From NCBI RefSeq assembly GCF_030546745.1, contig NZ_JAUOPD010000011.1, forward strand, positions 1-64,000: a stretch of DNA of 64,000 nt, written 5' to 3'. The stretch is from Thalassotalea sp. 1_MG-2023 (lineage in GTDB: Bacteria > Pseudomonadota > Gammaproteobacteria > Enterobacterales > Alteromonadaceae). The notes below the pieces were generated by a model. It ran no database searches. It was not told where the DNA came from and was given only the letters and a program-made list of their open reading frames with translations. Each line of letters begins with the position of its first letter. Positions within the stretch are counted from its first letter, which is position 1. Positions 36,565-44,989 of this stretch are shown here, in pieces. Made by a program: the position numbers and the translations under genes.

Positions 36565-37160
36565 TTAACCGATTTATCAGCCTCTTGCGGTTGCTGCTTA
36601 TCTTTAGAAGAAGGAATAACTGCGCTAAATTTCATCTGTTGCTTATGATCTTGTAAAAGCGCCTGAAAACGTCGTTGTTGCTCAACTATCGCTTGTTGTT
36701 GATCAGCGCGAGTATTTTGTTGAAAGTTTAAACTTACCGGCTGTGCCACACCACCAACCGCTAAACCTGTTTGTACTACTTGATAAGGCGTGGCAGTATC
36801 ATTGTCAGCCACATTAGTTTGCACACCAAACACCATCAAACCAGCGGCTGACGCTGCAATAGCAACTTGTCCGAATGGTTTTACCATGCTCACAACTTTT
36901 GCTTTGACGACACTTGGCAAGCTAGGCTTCTTCACCGGAGCTAACACTGTTGGCTCTTCTGCAATTGCATTTGATATAGCATCGGAAAGATCGATATCTA
37001 TAGATTGTGCTACATCGTCACGCAAAACATCACCAATTAAATGATAACGCTGCCAAGTTTCAGACATATCATTGTCTTTTAGCACATCGTCTAAAACCGC
37101 ATCTTCATGATGAAAATTATCGACTAGCGAAGATACTGTTTCAAATTTGCTTTCACTCAT
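36561..37160 (-). CDS. rseA: Anti-sigma-E factor RseA
   Basis: Single-pass inner-membrane protein that sequesters RpoE until regulated proteolysis by DegS and RseP. The 199 residues comprise a cytoplasmic anti-sigma domain (SSLVDNFHHEDAVLDDVL, WQRYHLIGDVLR), a membrane segment at about 97-115 (VAIAASAAGLMVFGVQT) and a Gln-rich periplasmic part that binds RseB. The gene starts 25 bases after rpoE and overlaps rseB by four bases. Confidence 0.95.
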   Translation of the reverse strand: MSESKFETVSSLVDNFHHEDAVLDDVLKDNDMSETWQRYHLIGDVLRDDVAQSIDIDLSDAISNAIAEEPTVLAPVKKPSLPSVVKAKVVSMVKPFGQVAIAASAAGLMVFGVQTNVADNDTATPYQVVQTGLAVGGVAQPVSLNFQQNTRADQQQAIVEQQRRFQALLQDHKQQMKFSAVIPSSKDKQQPQEADKSVK

Positions 37161-37185
37161 AGAAAAACCTTAAACCTTTTCGTTA

Positions 37186-37764
37186 TTAGCGCTGAAGTAA
37201 TGGACGAATTTTTTTATCTACAGCCTCTCGAGCTCTAAATATTCTAGAACGTACTGTACCAACAGGACACTCCATAATTGTCGCAATTTCTTCGTAACTT
37301 AACCCTTCTAATTCACGTAAATTAATTGCTGTACGCAAATCATCCGGTAATTGTTCAATGGTACTAAACACCATCTTTTTAATTTCTTTGGTTAGCAGTA
37401 ATTTTTCGGGTGATGCATTTTCACGTAAAGCATCACCTGAATCATATATCTCTGCATCTTCAATTTCAACATCTGTGCCTGGTGGCTTACGACCACTCGA
37501 AACCATATGGTTTTTTGCACAATTTACAGCAATTCGATATAGCCAAGTATAAAAGGCACTGTCACCCCTAAAATTAGGCAATGCACGATACGCTTTAATA
37601 AACGCTTCTTGAACAATATCGGGCACATCACTATGATTTCTTACATAGCGTGACACCAAGTTTGCTACTTTGTTCTGATACTTCGTTACTAGCAGGTTAT
37701 AGGCATTTTTGTCGCCACGTTGTACCCGCTCAACCAATTCTTGGTCGACGTTCAGTTCGCTCAT
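37186..37764 (-). CDS. rpoE: RNA polymerase sigma-E factor RpoE
   Basis: Extracytoplasmic-function sigma factor for envelope stress. The frame opens at a TTG at 37788, but the ATG at 37764 gives the family start MSELNVDQELVERVQ and has an AGGAG 11 bases upstream, so I place the start there (192 residues, like E. coli). Region 2 (DVPDIVQEAFIKAYRALPNFRGDSAFYTWLYRIAVN) and region 4 (LRELEGLSYEEIATIMECPVGTVRSRIFRARE) are almost identical in pattern to E. coli RpoE. It heads rpoE-rseABC. A sigma-E-type promoter upstream implies self-activation. Confidence 0.97.
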   Translation of the reverse strand: MSELNVDQELVERVQRGDKNAYNLLVTKYQNKVANLVSRYVRNHSDVPDIVQEAFIKAYRALPNFRGDSAFYTWLYRIAVNCAKNHMVSSGRKPPGTDVEIEDAEIYDSGDALRENASPEKLLLTKEIKKMVFSTIEQLPDDLRTAINLRELEGLSYEEIATIMECPVGTVRSRIFRAREAVDKKIRPLLQR

Positions 37765-37828
37765 TCGAGCCAATTCTCCTACAAACAACTTAATTTAAAA
37801 ACATTTGGCTCATAACAAACGCATAAAG

Positions 37829-37855
37829 TGAGACTGAGGAAACATTAAAAAGTTC
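37829..37855 (-). promoter_or_regulatory. Sigma-E-dependent promoter of rpoE
   Basis: On the minus strand GAACTT (37855-37850) and TCTCA (37833-37829) are spaced by 16 bases, matching the sigma-E consensus GAACTT / TCTGA in all but one position. Transcription would begin near 37822, about 58 bases before the rpoE ATG. This is the expected autoregulatory element of an rpoE-rseABC operon. Confidence 0.75.
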
Positions 37856-37971
37856 TAAAAAGTTTTAATTTATTTTAAAAAAGATAAAGATCTCTAACCA
37901 ATATGCTGTTATCAACGCCTATTACAAGATAAAATCCCTGTCATTATACAACACCTTAGTTCACCACGTAT

Positions 37972-39579
37972 ATGAATCATCAACATAACTGTGACGTTTT
38001 AATTATTGGTAGTGGCGCTGCCGGACTTACTCTTGCCTTACATTTAGCTCAAAATGCCGACGTGGTTATTTTAAGTAAAGGTAAAATGTATGAAGGTTCA
38101 ACTTTTTATGCACAAGGCGGCATTGCAGCCGTATTCGATGAAAATGACAGTATTGAGTCACATGTCGCAGACACTTTAATTGCAGGTGCAGGGTTATGTG
38201 ATGAACGCACCGTACAGTATACCGCAGAAAATGCTAGAGCTTGTTTAGAGTGGTTAATTGAACAAGGCGTCGCGTTTGATCAAGAAGACAATTCAAACGG
38301 TGATGTGAAATATCACTTAACACGAGAAGGCGGGCACAGCCATCGCCGTATACTTCATGCCGCTGATGCAACGGGTCAAGCAGTACAAACTACGTTAATC
38401 GAACGTGTAAAGCGACATAACCGTATTCGTATTTTTGAACGCTATAACGCAATTGATTTAGTGCGTGATCATAAGCAGTCAAATAAGCCATGCATAGGAG
38501 CCTATGTGTGGAACCGTAATGCCGAAAAAGTAGAAGGTATTTACGCAAAAAAAGTCATCTTAGCGACTGGTGGCGCATCAAAAGTATACCAATATACCTC
38601 GAATCCTGATATTGCCAGTGGCGATGGTATCGCGATGGCATGGCGAGCAGGCTGTCGAGTAGCAAATATGGAATTTAATCAATTTCATCCTACTTGTTTA
38701 TTCCACCCCGAAGCAGGTAATTTTTTAATCACTGAAGCTTTACGCGGTGAAGGCGCAATATTAAGACGTCCGGACGGTAGCAGGTTTATGCCTAGTTTTG
38801 ACGAGCGTGCAGAATTAGCGCCGCGAGACATTGTGGCCCGTGCTATCGATTTTGAAATGAAGCGCTTGGGCGCTGATTGTATGTATCTAGATATCAGCCA
38901 CAAATCACCTGATTTTATTAAACAGCATTTTCCAACCATATACGAAAAAACCATGTCATTGGGTATTGATATGACCAATAGCCCAATTCCCATAGTACCT
39001 GCCGCACATTACACTTGTGGCGGCGTAATGATAAATCAACAAGGCCAAACAGATGTTAAAAACCTTTATGCTATCGGGGAAGTGGCTTATACCGGTTTGC
39101 ATGGCGCTAATAGAATGGCAAGTAATTCATTACTTGAATGTTTAGTGTTTGCGCGAGCGGCTGCAAAGGATATAGAACAAGCGTTAGATCACAAACAAGG
39201 TTACCATGCTTTACCGCCTTGGGATGAAAGTCGCGTGATTGACTCAGACGAAGAAGTAGTCATACAGCATAACTGGCATGAATTAAGGTTATTTATGTGG
39301 GACTACGTGGGTATCGTACGCACCACCAAACGTCTCGAGCGTGCATTGCATCGTGTTGAATTATTACAAAAAGAAATTGACGAATATTATCGTCACTTTC
39401 GCGTGAGTAACAATTTACTTGAATTACGAAATTTAGTTCAGGTTGCAGAACTCATCATTAAATGTGCGATGACGAGAAAAGAAAGTAGAGGGCTACATTA
39501 CACGCTTGATTATCCAGAACTGTTACCAAAAGCACAGGTTACTGAGTTACGTCCTGTAAATTATACTTTTGAAACCTAA
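37972..39579 (+). CDS. nadB: L-aspartate oxidase NadB
   Basis: FAD enzyme that oxidises L-aspartate to iminoaspartate, the first step of de novo NAD synthesis. The 535 residues begin with the FAD-binding GSGAAGL motif (13-19), then [23 protein letters not shown]-like segment ([20 protein letters not shown]), [21 protein letters not shown] and the helical C-terminus. It is divergent from rpoE, as in E. coli. Its last 41 bases overlap the 3' end of the opposite-strand ygfX gene. Confidence 0.97.
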   Translation: MNHQHNCDVLIIGSGAAGLTLALHLAQNADVVILSKGKMYEGSTFYAQGGIAAVFDENDSIESHVADTLIAGAGLCDERTVQYTAENARACLEWLIEQGVAFDQEDNSNGDVKYHLTREGGHSHRRILHAADATGQAVQTTLIERVKRHNRIRIFERYNAIDLVRDHKQSNKPCIGAYVWNRNAEKVEGIYAKKVILATGGASKVYQYTSNPDIASGDGIAMAWRAGCRVANMEFNQFHPTCLFHPEAGNFLITEALRGEGAILRRPDGSRFMPSFDERAELAPRDIVARAIDFEMKRLGADCMYLDISHKSPDFIKQHFPTIYEKTMSLGIDMTNSPIPIVPAAHYTCGGVMINQQGQTDVKNLYAIGEVAYTGLHGANRMASNSLLECLVFARAAAKDIEQALDHKQGYHALPPWDESRVIDSDEEVVIQHNWHELRLFMWDYVGIVRTTKRLERALHRVELLQKEIDEYYRHFRVSNNLLELRNLVQVAELIIKCAMTRKESRGLHYTLDYPELLPKAQVTELRPVNYTFET

Positions 39580-40006
39580 GAATGTGACGGCAAAGACGCG
39601 CATAGTCTTGCTTGCTGACACTGTCTTTGAAAATAAATAATTTCGTTGGTTGTTTTCTAACATCATTTACAGGTGCTAAATACAACCAACAGCCTAACCA
39701 GCCAATTCGGCTTCCTTGTACAATTGGCTGAGCACTTTGCTGATTAACGGCAGCAAGTCCTAAACTATCCAGACTAACTACATAATGTTTCGCATGGACT
39801 CTGCGAACATTAACACTGAAAAAATACAATAAACCACTGAGTAATAAAGCATACTGCCCCCCTATAGAGTAAGGCATCAACATTACCATTACTAACGATA
39901 GAAAAACTAAGGTTATGGTTACCTTGCTTAGGCGGTTTAGTATTAAAGAGTGCTTAATACGTATTCTATACTTTGACTCTATTAAGTATAAATTGCACCA
40001 TTTCAT
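39539..40006 (-). CDS. ygfX: YgfX-family membrane protein
   Basis: A 155-residue protein of the YgfX (CptA) family, which is encoded next to sdhE. The frame extends to 40051, but the ATG at 40006 ([17 protein letters not shown]) is a better size match; it overlaps sdhE by 41 bases. A hydrophobic block at about 30-68 forms two adjacent membrane segments, followed by a soluble domain with [14 protein letters not shown]. Its 3' end also overlaps nadB by 41 bases. Family function is unclear: links to a toxin role and to FtsZ/MreB in E. coli are reported for the family. Confidence 0.8.
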   Translation of the reverse strand: MKWCNLYLIESKYRIRIKHSLILNRLSKVTITLVFLSLVMVMLMPYSIGGQYALLLSGLLYFFSVNVRRVHAKHYVVSLDSLGLAAVNQQSAQPIVQGSRIGWLGCWLYLAPVNDVRKQPTKLFIFKDSVSKQDYARLCRHILRFQKYNLQDVTQ

Positions 40007-40217
40007 TGAATTGTGGGTCTTCACATTCCTCGTGCCCCATAAACCACGCAAACAACTCTGGATCTTGGCAAGTTAATAAGCGTTCGAAAATCCGTTTTTT
40101 ATCTTCTGTAAGTGCGTCATAGGCTTCATCTACAAAAGGCATAAACAATACGTCTAACTCTAGCATACCTCTACGACATGCCCATTTGAGTCTAGCTTTA
40201 TTTACAGGTTCTGACAT
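39966..40217 (-). CDS. sdhE: FAD assembly factor SdhE
   Basis: Small cytoplasmic protein that promotes covalent flavinylation of succinate dehydrogenase and fumarate reductase. The 83-residue length is typical, and the RGxxE motif is present (CRRGMLELD), followed by FERLLTCQDPELFAWFMG. It precedes ygfX in the usual sdhE-ygfX pair. Confidence 0.95.
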   Translation of the reverse strand: MSEPVNKARLKWACRRGMLELDVLFMPFVDEAYDALTEDKKRIFERLLTCQDPELFAWFMGHEECEDPQFNEMVQFILNRVKV

Positions 40218-40463
40218 TTTTTTTACCTTAATACGACATTAGCCACATTGTAGCAAATTCACTTTACCAACATCTACTGATGTTAAGCGAATTATATCGT
40301 TAGTTTTCTTTCATGTGATCAGACAGGCTGACTCTTAAACGATACCAAGTTATTTGATGAATTACCTAACGGAAAAAGATAGGTTTACCGTGAATTTATT
40401 GGCTTGTCTCTTATACAAATGCCCTTATTTATGTCATCATTAGTCTATCAAATACATTACATC

Positions 40464-41432
40464 ATGACAGATCACAAAACGCATATGAAACCAAGTTTAT
40501 CTGCTTTACCCGACGCTTTTACTTTACCGTTACGTAGCGTTGCCGCCATCAGCATATCAGGCGAAGAACAAGTTAAATATTTACAAGGCCAAGTTACCTG
40601 TGATGTAGAATCATTAACGGAAAATAAATTATTGCATGGCGCTCACTGTACCGCAAAAGGGAAGGTGCTCTCATGCTTTCGTTTATTTTTACACCAACAA
40701 GCGTTAATACTGCTTCAACCAATTAGTACGTTAACGCAATCGTTAACCGAGCTACAAAAATTTGGTGTATTCGCTAAAGTTGATATTGAACAAGCGCATG
40801 TCAGTTTTGCAGCAGTTTGTGGCACACAAGCAGCAAATCACTTGAGCAAGTCATTTTCTCAATTGCCTGACATTAACTCTCCCACAATTACAGAGCACAA
40901 CATCACCCTGCTTTATATTGATGGAGTTATTCCACGTTACCTGCTTGTTGGTGAAAAGGAAACCGTTAACAACTGTATTGACTCACTATCAATACCAACG
41001 CTTTCACAAGATGTATGGTCTTTATTAGAAATCAGCCAAGGTATACCTAACTTGGTTGACGCTGAACAAGAATATGTGCCACAAATGCTGAACATGCAAG
41101 CCATTAATGGTATTAGCTTTACCAAAGGTTGTTATTTAGGCCAAGAAACTGTTGCTCGAATGCAATATCTAGGTAGAAATAAAAAAGCGATGTTTGCGTT
41201 AACTGGTAGTTGCGATGAACTTTCAACGCCACTTGCGGTTGAAAAACAATTAGGCGAAAACTGGCGAAAAGCTGGAGACATTATCAGTTATTATCTTGCC
41301 GATAACGGTGAGTTGTACGTTCAAGCAGTTTTAGCAAGTGATACTGATGACTCAACCAATCACAGACTTAAATCCCCTCAATCGTGCCAACTTTCTTTAA
41401 TGGCTCTGCCATACACGCTTGAAATTCAATAA
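40464..41432 (+). CDS. ygfZ: tRNA-modifying protein YgfZ
   Basis: Folate-binding protein needed for repair or assembly of certain Fe-S enzymes such as MiaB. The signature KGCYLGQETVAR near residue 235, with its conserved Cys, is intact, and the N-terminal EEQVKYLQGQVTCDV block matches. The frame opens at a TTG at 40404, which would add 20 residues. I prefer the ATG at 40464 (322 residues, close to E. coli's 326), though no start has a good ribosome binding site and 40485 is also possible. It lies near sdhE-ygfX, a conserved neighbourhood. Confidence 0.93.
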   Translation: MTDHKTHMKPSLSALPDAFTLPLRSVAAISISGEEQVKYLQGQVTCDVESLTENKLLHGAHCTAKGKVLSCFRLFLHQQALILLQPISTLTQSLTELQKFGVFAKVDIEQAHVSFAAVCGTQAANHLSKSFSQLPDINSPTITEHNITLLYIDGVIPRYLLVGEKETVNNCIDSLSIPTLSQDVWSLLEISQGIPNLVDAEQEYVPQMLNMQAINGISFTKGCYLGQETVARMQYLGRNKKAMFALTGSCDELSTPLAVEKQLGENWRKAGDIISYYLADNGELYVQAVLASDTDDSTNHRLKSPQSCQLSLMALPYTLEIQ

Positions 41433-41452
41433 CCTCAATTCTAGGAATTATT

Positions 41453-41941
41453 ATGAAAATAGCCCCTAACAAAGTCGTTACTTTACATTACGCCGTTTCT
41501 GACAGCGAAGACACACTTATTGACAGTTCTTACGATAATCAACCTTTAGCCGTTATCCACGGTACGGGTTATTTGATCCCTGGTCTAGAAGAAGCACTGA
41601 CAGATCACCAAGCTGGTGATAAGTTTGAAGTAGAGGTTAATGCAGAAAATGCCTACGGCGAACGTCATGATGGTTTTGTGCAAACGGTCCCTAAGTCACT
41701 TTTCCAAGGCATTGAAGATTTAGATGTTGGTACTCAATTACGCGCAACAACAGATGAAGGCGAGCAAACCGTTATTGTTGTTGATGTACAAGATGAAGAA
41801 ATTACTGTTGATGGTAATCACCCTCTTGCAGGTATTGATTTAAAGTTTGATGTTGAAGTTATCGAAGTACGTGACGCTACAGCTGAAGAGCTTGAACATG
41901 GCCATGTACATGCAGAAGGCGGTTGTGGGCATGAACATTAA
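41453..41941 (+). CDS. FKBP-type peptidyl-prolyl isomerase, SlyD-like
   Basis: Cytoplasmic proline isomerase/chaperone of 162 residues. The FKBP core (MKIAPNKVVTLHYAVSD, DSSYDNQPLAVIHGTGYLIPGLEEALTDHQAGD) contains the insert-in-flap region (about 70-130) typical of SlyD. The C-terminus is rich in His and acidic residues (EHGHVHAEGGCGHEH), a shortened version of the metal-binding tail of SlyD used in nickel handling. It follows ygfZ by 20 bases and ends at a strong terminator. Confidence 0.93.
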   Translation: MKIAPNKVVTLHYAVSDSEDTLIDSSYDNQPLAVIHGTGYLIPGLEEALTDHQAGDKFEVEVNAENAYGERHDGFVQTVPKSLFQGIEDLDVGTQLRATTDEGEQTVIVVDVQDEEITVDGNHPLAGIDLKFDVEVIEVRDATAEELEHGHVHAEGGCGHEH

Positions 41942-41979
41942 TTAAAACACCGCTAACAAATATTCGCGGCAAATAAGTA

Positions 41980-42011
41980 ACAAGCCCAATTATATATTGG
42001 GCTTGTTTTTT
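41980..42011 (+). terminator. Rho-independent terminator after the slyD-like gene
   Basis: CAAGCCCAA at 41981-41989 pairs perfectly with TTGGGCTTG at 41997-42005, with flanking A/T pairs and a run of six T to 42011. It lies 38 bases after the slyD-like stop and between convergent genes, so it may also help end the minus-strand gene beginning at 42272. Confidence 0.88.
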
Positions 42012-42017
42012 GGAACA

Positions 42018-42272
42018 CTAAAGAGCATCAATTTCTCTTTTTAATTGTTCCTGAGGATCCGTCACTAGTTTTTCTAGAGTTTCTATACGTTGTTTTAACT
42101 GCTGAATTTCTTGGTTTTTACTGGTCAAGTCTTCATCAGATACTGAAGATTCAGACTCAAACCCTAGCCATTCACTTGCTAACATATCTCGACCATCAAA
42201 AAAATAATAACTGATACAAAAAACGACAACAAATACAACAACTATATCTAGGCTCAATAAATATTCCAGCAT
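42018..42272 (-). CDS. Small membrane-anchored coiled-coil protein
   Basis: An 84-residue protein. The frame opens at 42293, but the ATG at 42272 has a GGAG seven bases upstream. One N-terminal membrane segment (about 5-25, SLDIVVVFVVVFCISYYFF) is followed by an acidic linker and a C-terminal coiled coil (EIQQLKQRIETLEKLVTDP). The layout resembles PspB of the phage-shock system, with its LKxRIxTLE repeat, but the match is architectural only and no psp genes are nearby. I do not assign a function. Confidence 0.75.
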   Translation of the reverse strand: MLEYLLSLDIVVVFVVVFCISYYFFDGRDMLASEWLGFESESSVSDEDLTSKNQEIQQLKQRIETLEKLVTDPQEQLKREIDAL

Positions 42273-42388
42273 AACTATACTCCCTAATAACAAATAAGTA
42301 ATTTACACTTAATGTAGTCTGATCATTGCTTAAATTATTACAACAATCAGACATTTTTTTTAATTCATTGATTTAGCGTATAATGTAG

Positions 42389-42589
42389 TTATTCTTTTAT
42401 TCGTTTAAAAACAGCAACTGCAGCGATATCAGTACCAAATACTGATGAATTCGTATCAAGGCTGACCAATTCCCAACCCATATCACCGTAGGCATTTAAT
42501 TTCTCATCTAGCAATGACAAATCTAATCTGCCTGAAATAAACTGTTTCTTATCAAATCTCAACGTTTTATATTGCCATTTTACGGTCAT
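42389..42589 (-). CDS. DUF4177-family small protein
   Basis: A 66-residue soluble protein with the pattern of DUF4177: an N-terminal WQYKTLRFD strand, LDEKLNAYGDMGWELVSLDT in the middle and a final VAVFKR strand. Function of the family is unknown. It starts 10 bases before the 3' end of the RidA-type gene on the same strand, so the pair may be co-transcribed. Confidence 0.85.
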   Translation of the reverse strand: MTVKWQYKTLRFDKKQFISGRLDLSLLDEKLNAYGDMGWELVSLDTNSSVFGTDIAAVAVFKRIKE

Positions 42590-42599
42590 TTAAAATTCC

Positions 42600-42950
42600 T
42601 TATTTACATTCCGCAGCAATCACAGATATTTCAACTAGCAACACATCTCTTGCCATTGGCGCTTGCACACATGCTCTAGCGGGTGCATGGCCTGCTGGCA
42701 CCCAAGCATCCCAAACCTCATTCATTGCAGCAAAATCGTCCATCGTTTTCAAATATATTGTTGCCGACAACATGTGCTCTTTTGAGCTGCCAGCTTGTAC
42801 TAATAACGCTTCTACTTTTTCAAGCATGGTCGTTGTTTGGCCAACAATAGTATCATTTGCGTCTTTACACACTTGGCCGCAGAGATAAATAGTACCGTTA
42901 TGCTTAACTATCCGGCTCATACGAGCGCCTGTTTCCATTCTTTCAATCAT
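42600..42950 (-). CDS. RidA/YjgF-family protein (YoaB type)
   Basis: Member of the RidA family that hydrolyses reactive enamine/imine intermediates. The stretch [37 protein letters not shown] closely matches the YoaB/RutC-like branch, including the Arg needed for imine deaminase activity. The open frame extends to 42980, but the ATG at 42950 ([15 protein letters not shown], 116 residues) fits the family N-terminus; the ribosome binding site is weak for both. Its natural substrate cannot be told. Confidence 0.9.
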   Translation of the reverse strand: MIERMETGARMSRIVKHNGTIYLCGQVCKDANDTIVGQTTTMLEKVEALLVQAGSSKEHMLSATIYLKTMDDFAAMNEVWDAWVPAGHAPARACVQAPMARDVLLVEISVIAAECK

Positions 42951-43238
42951 GTTTATGTCGTCTGTTAGCAAAAAGTGCATGCATCATAATCGTTGTTAGA
43001 TTTTGAGCAAATAAGAAAATGCGATGACATATAATGGATCTTCCCTAAAAATGGGATGGGCGTTGTTTACATTTTCGATAAAATTACTCAATGGTAGCGG
43101 AAGACGACCCAAGGGTTACTAATCATGCCAATTACCAACGTTTAGTGCCACTCACATCAAAGTAATGCAGGTGTTAAAATTTAGCGATCGCCTGAACATT
43201 TATTCGATTGAACGTAAAACCAACTCCAATTGAAAGAG

Positions 43239-43412
43239 TTATTCTTGTTGAGAATCAGCGGATGACTTATTTTTAGCGATAGTTACAGCTCCTAAAATAG
43301 CAAACATGATGGCAACACCGTAGAAAGACAACTGATCGCCTAATAACCCTGCAAATAAAAACAAAACGCCACTTAAGATAAATAAATAACCACTATTACT
43401 TTTTTTAGACAT
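43239..43412 (-). CDS. Small two-helix membrane protein, 57 aa
   Basis: Found by direct reading. The ATG at 43412 follows AAAGGGATAGGG, a good ribosome binding site, and the frame runs 57 codons to TAA at 43239-43241. The product starts MSKKSNSG, has two hydrophobic helices (about 9-24 and 30-46) separated by a short loop (LGDQLSFYG), and ends in a polar KNKSSADSQQE tail. This is a typical small inner-membrane hairpin protein. No family is recognised. It is flanked by about 290 and 140 bases without genes. Confidence 0.75.
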   Translation of the reverse strand: MSKKSNSGYLFILSGVLFLFAGLLGDQLSFYGVAIMFAILGAVTIAKNKSSADSQQE

Positions 43413-43550
43413 GCCCTATCCCTTTGTTGTTTTGATGTGCTTTTATTATTTTTTATTTCTATCACTACAACATAGCACTATAACCAGCCGACACTCAATA
43501 AAATGTAGATTATTTGCACACACATGTAATAGTACTAACAACTTAACTGT

Positions 43551-44054
43551 TTAACGTTCTTCGTCGCTTTTTAATAATGACCATAGTTCTTCATCAAAGA
43601 ACTGACCATTTTTATAAGAAACATGTTTACGCATTCCTTCACAAGTAAAGTTATTTTTAGCCAGCACTCGATTAGATGCTTTGTTCAATGACACCACAGA
43701 AACCTGCAGTCGCAGAATATCAGTTTGAGTAAATAACCATTCGCTGAAGTTTTTAACGGCAATTGTTGCTATGCCCTTCCCCCAAAATTTTTGAGCAACC
43801 CAGTAGCCTAATTCTGCACTGCGGTAATATTCAAAATCTCCTCGTTGTGCAGAAATACAACCGACAAATTCACCTTGATATTCAATGGCTTTAATAAGAC
43901 TTGATTGTTGACTGTGTGAAATCCACCACTGGGCATCTTGTGCGGTATAGGGCTGAGGAATTGCACTGGTAATATATTGTGTAACCTGTGAATTATTTAA
44001 ATAATTAACCAGTAATTCACTATCGTTATTATTAAAAGCTCTTAGGGTGATCAT
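43551..44054 (-). CDS. GNAT-family N-acetyltransferase (RimJ/RimL-like)
   Basis: A 167-residue acetyltransferase of the ribosomal-protein/alanine branch. The acetyl-CoA loop region is ELGYWVAQKFWGKGIATIA (a Q/RxxGxG/A-like pattern), followed by LRLQVSVVSLNKASNRVLAKNNF and the end-box GMRKHVSYKNG with ELWSLL. It stands alone, so the substrate is unknown. Confidence 0.92.
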   Translation of the reverse strand: MITLRAFNNNDSELLVNYLNNSQVTQYITSAIPQPYTAQDAQWWISHSQQSSLIKAIEYQGEFVGCISAQRGDFEYYRSAELGYWVAQKFWGKGIATIAVKNFSEWLFTQTDILRLQVSVVSLNKASNRVLAKNNFTCEGMRKHVSYKNGQFFDEELWSLLKSDEER

Positions 44055-44159
44055 TAGCGTTAAGCCATTTATACCAATTAAAAATAATAAAGCAGTGACA
44101 ATTAAATCACATACGCTCGTATTCTTTACTATATTGATTAAATATTTACCGTCGTATAC

Positions 44160-44453
44160 CTATGTCACAATATAGTTTTCATCACCCGCTAAGTACTGCA
44201 ACGCTTGGTTCGTGGGTTTAGTACACAAAGCAGCTTGAGGTAACTGAGCCACGTCTTGAAAACTAGCTGTTAAGTAGAGCATGATGTGACAGTGAAGTCC
44301 TGCCGATTCATATCGATAAAACGCGGCCATTGGCAACAAATTATGAGTTGATTGATAGCCTTGTTCTAATATTGCTTTGCATCGTTCAAGCGGGATATCT
44401 GCAGTAATTGCATCGCCTAAATCGACCACATACCAATCATACTCAGCTGACAT
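44160..44453 (-). CDS. Hypothetical protein, 97 aa
   Basis: I do not recognise it. The frame opens at 44489 inside the osmC-like gene, but the ATG at 44453 (MSAEYDWYVVDLGDAI) has an AGGA motif at good distance and avoids the overlap. The product is soluble, with a His/Cys segment (GLHCHIMLYLT) and Cys at two other places. It begins 13 bases after the osmC-like gene and is probably co-transcribed, which might suggest a role near peroxide or stress metabolism; this is only context. Confidence 0.7.
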   Translation of the reverse strand: MSAEYDWYVVDLGDAITADIPLERCKAILEQGYQSTHNLLPMAAFYRYESAGLHCHIMLYLTASFQDVAQLPQAALCTKPTNQALQYLAGDENYIVT

Positions 44454-44466
44454 TGCTAATCCTAGT

Positions 44467-44931
44467 TTACTCTGGTATTTCAACAACAACTTCAGTTTTC
44501 ACTGAGTTTGCAATAAAACACTGCTCATGGGCAAGGTGATGTAATTTTTCGATGTCTAATGCTGTTGGAATTCGCTCACCACTAAAGACAATTTTTGGTA
44601 CTAACGTGACGCGTGTCATCATTATTTTACCTTCTTTTTTTGCCATTTCACCAAAGGCATTATCTTGATAACTCTCAACGATATAACGCTTTTTCGCTGC
44701 CATAGCGAGAAAAAACAACATATGGCAACTCGATAATGAAGCAACAAACGCTTCTTCTGGGTCAACGTTTTCAGCGATAGAGTATGGAAGCGGCACAATA
44801 TGTGGGGAAGACGACGCAGGCACACTAACGCCACCTTCAAATGTCCAAGTATGTCCTCGGCTATATTTGTTATCTAAATAAGCTTCATCTATCTGCTTTT
44901 GCCAATGTACTAAGGCGCGATATATTGCCAT
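44467..44931 (-). CDS. OsmC-family peroxiredoxin-like protein
   Basis: A 154-residue OsmC/Ohr-fold protein. The two active-site Cys are present: C69 (SLSSCHMLFFL) and C138 (HEQCFIANS), consistent with thiol-dependent hydroperoxide reduction. The N-terminal HWQKQIDEAYLDNKYSRGHTWTFEGG block and NVDPEEAFVASLSSCH are typical of a marine/proteobacterial OsmC subgroup. It is the first gene of a two-gene unit. Confidence 0.93.
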   Translation of the reverse strand: MAIYRALVHWQKQIDEAYLDNKYSRGHTWTFEGGVSVPASSSPHIVPLPYSIAENVDPEEAFVASLSSCHMLFFLAMAAKKRYIVESYQDNAFGEMAKKEGKIMMTRVTLVPKIVFSGERIPTALDIEKLHHLAHEQCFIANSVKTEVVVEIPE

Positions 44932-44989
44932 TAAACCTTCCTTTCATTGATTTTTATTTGTTATTTAGCTAATGCTAACGCATTTGCCA

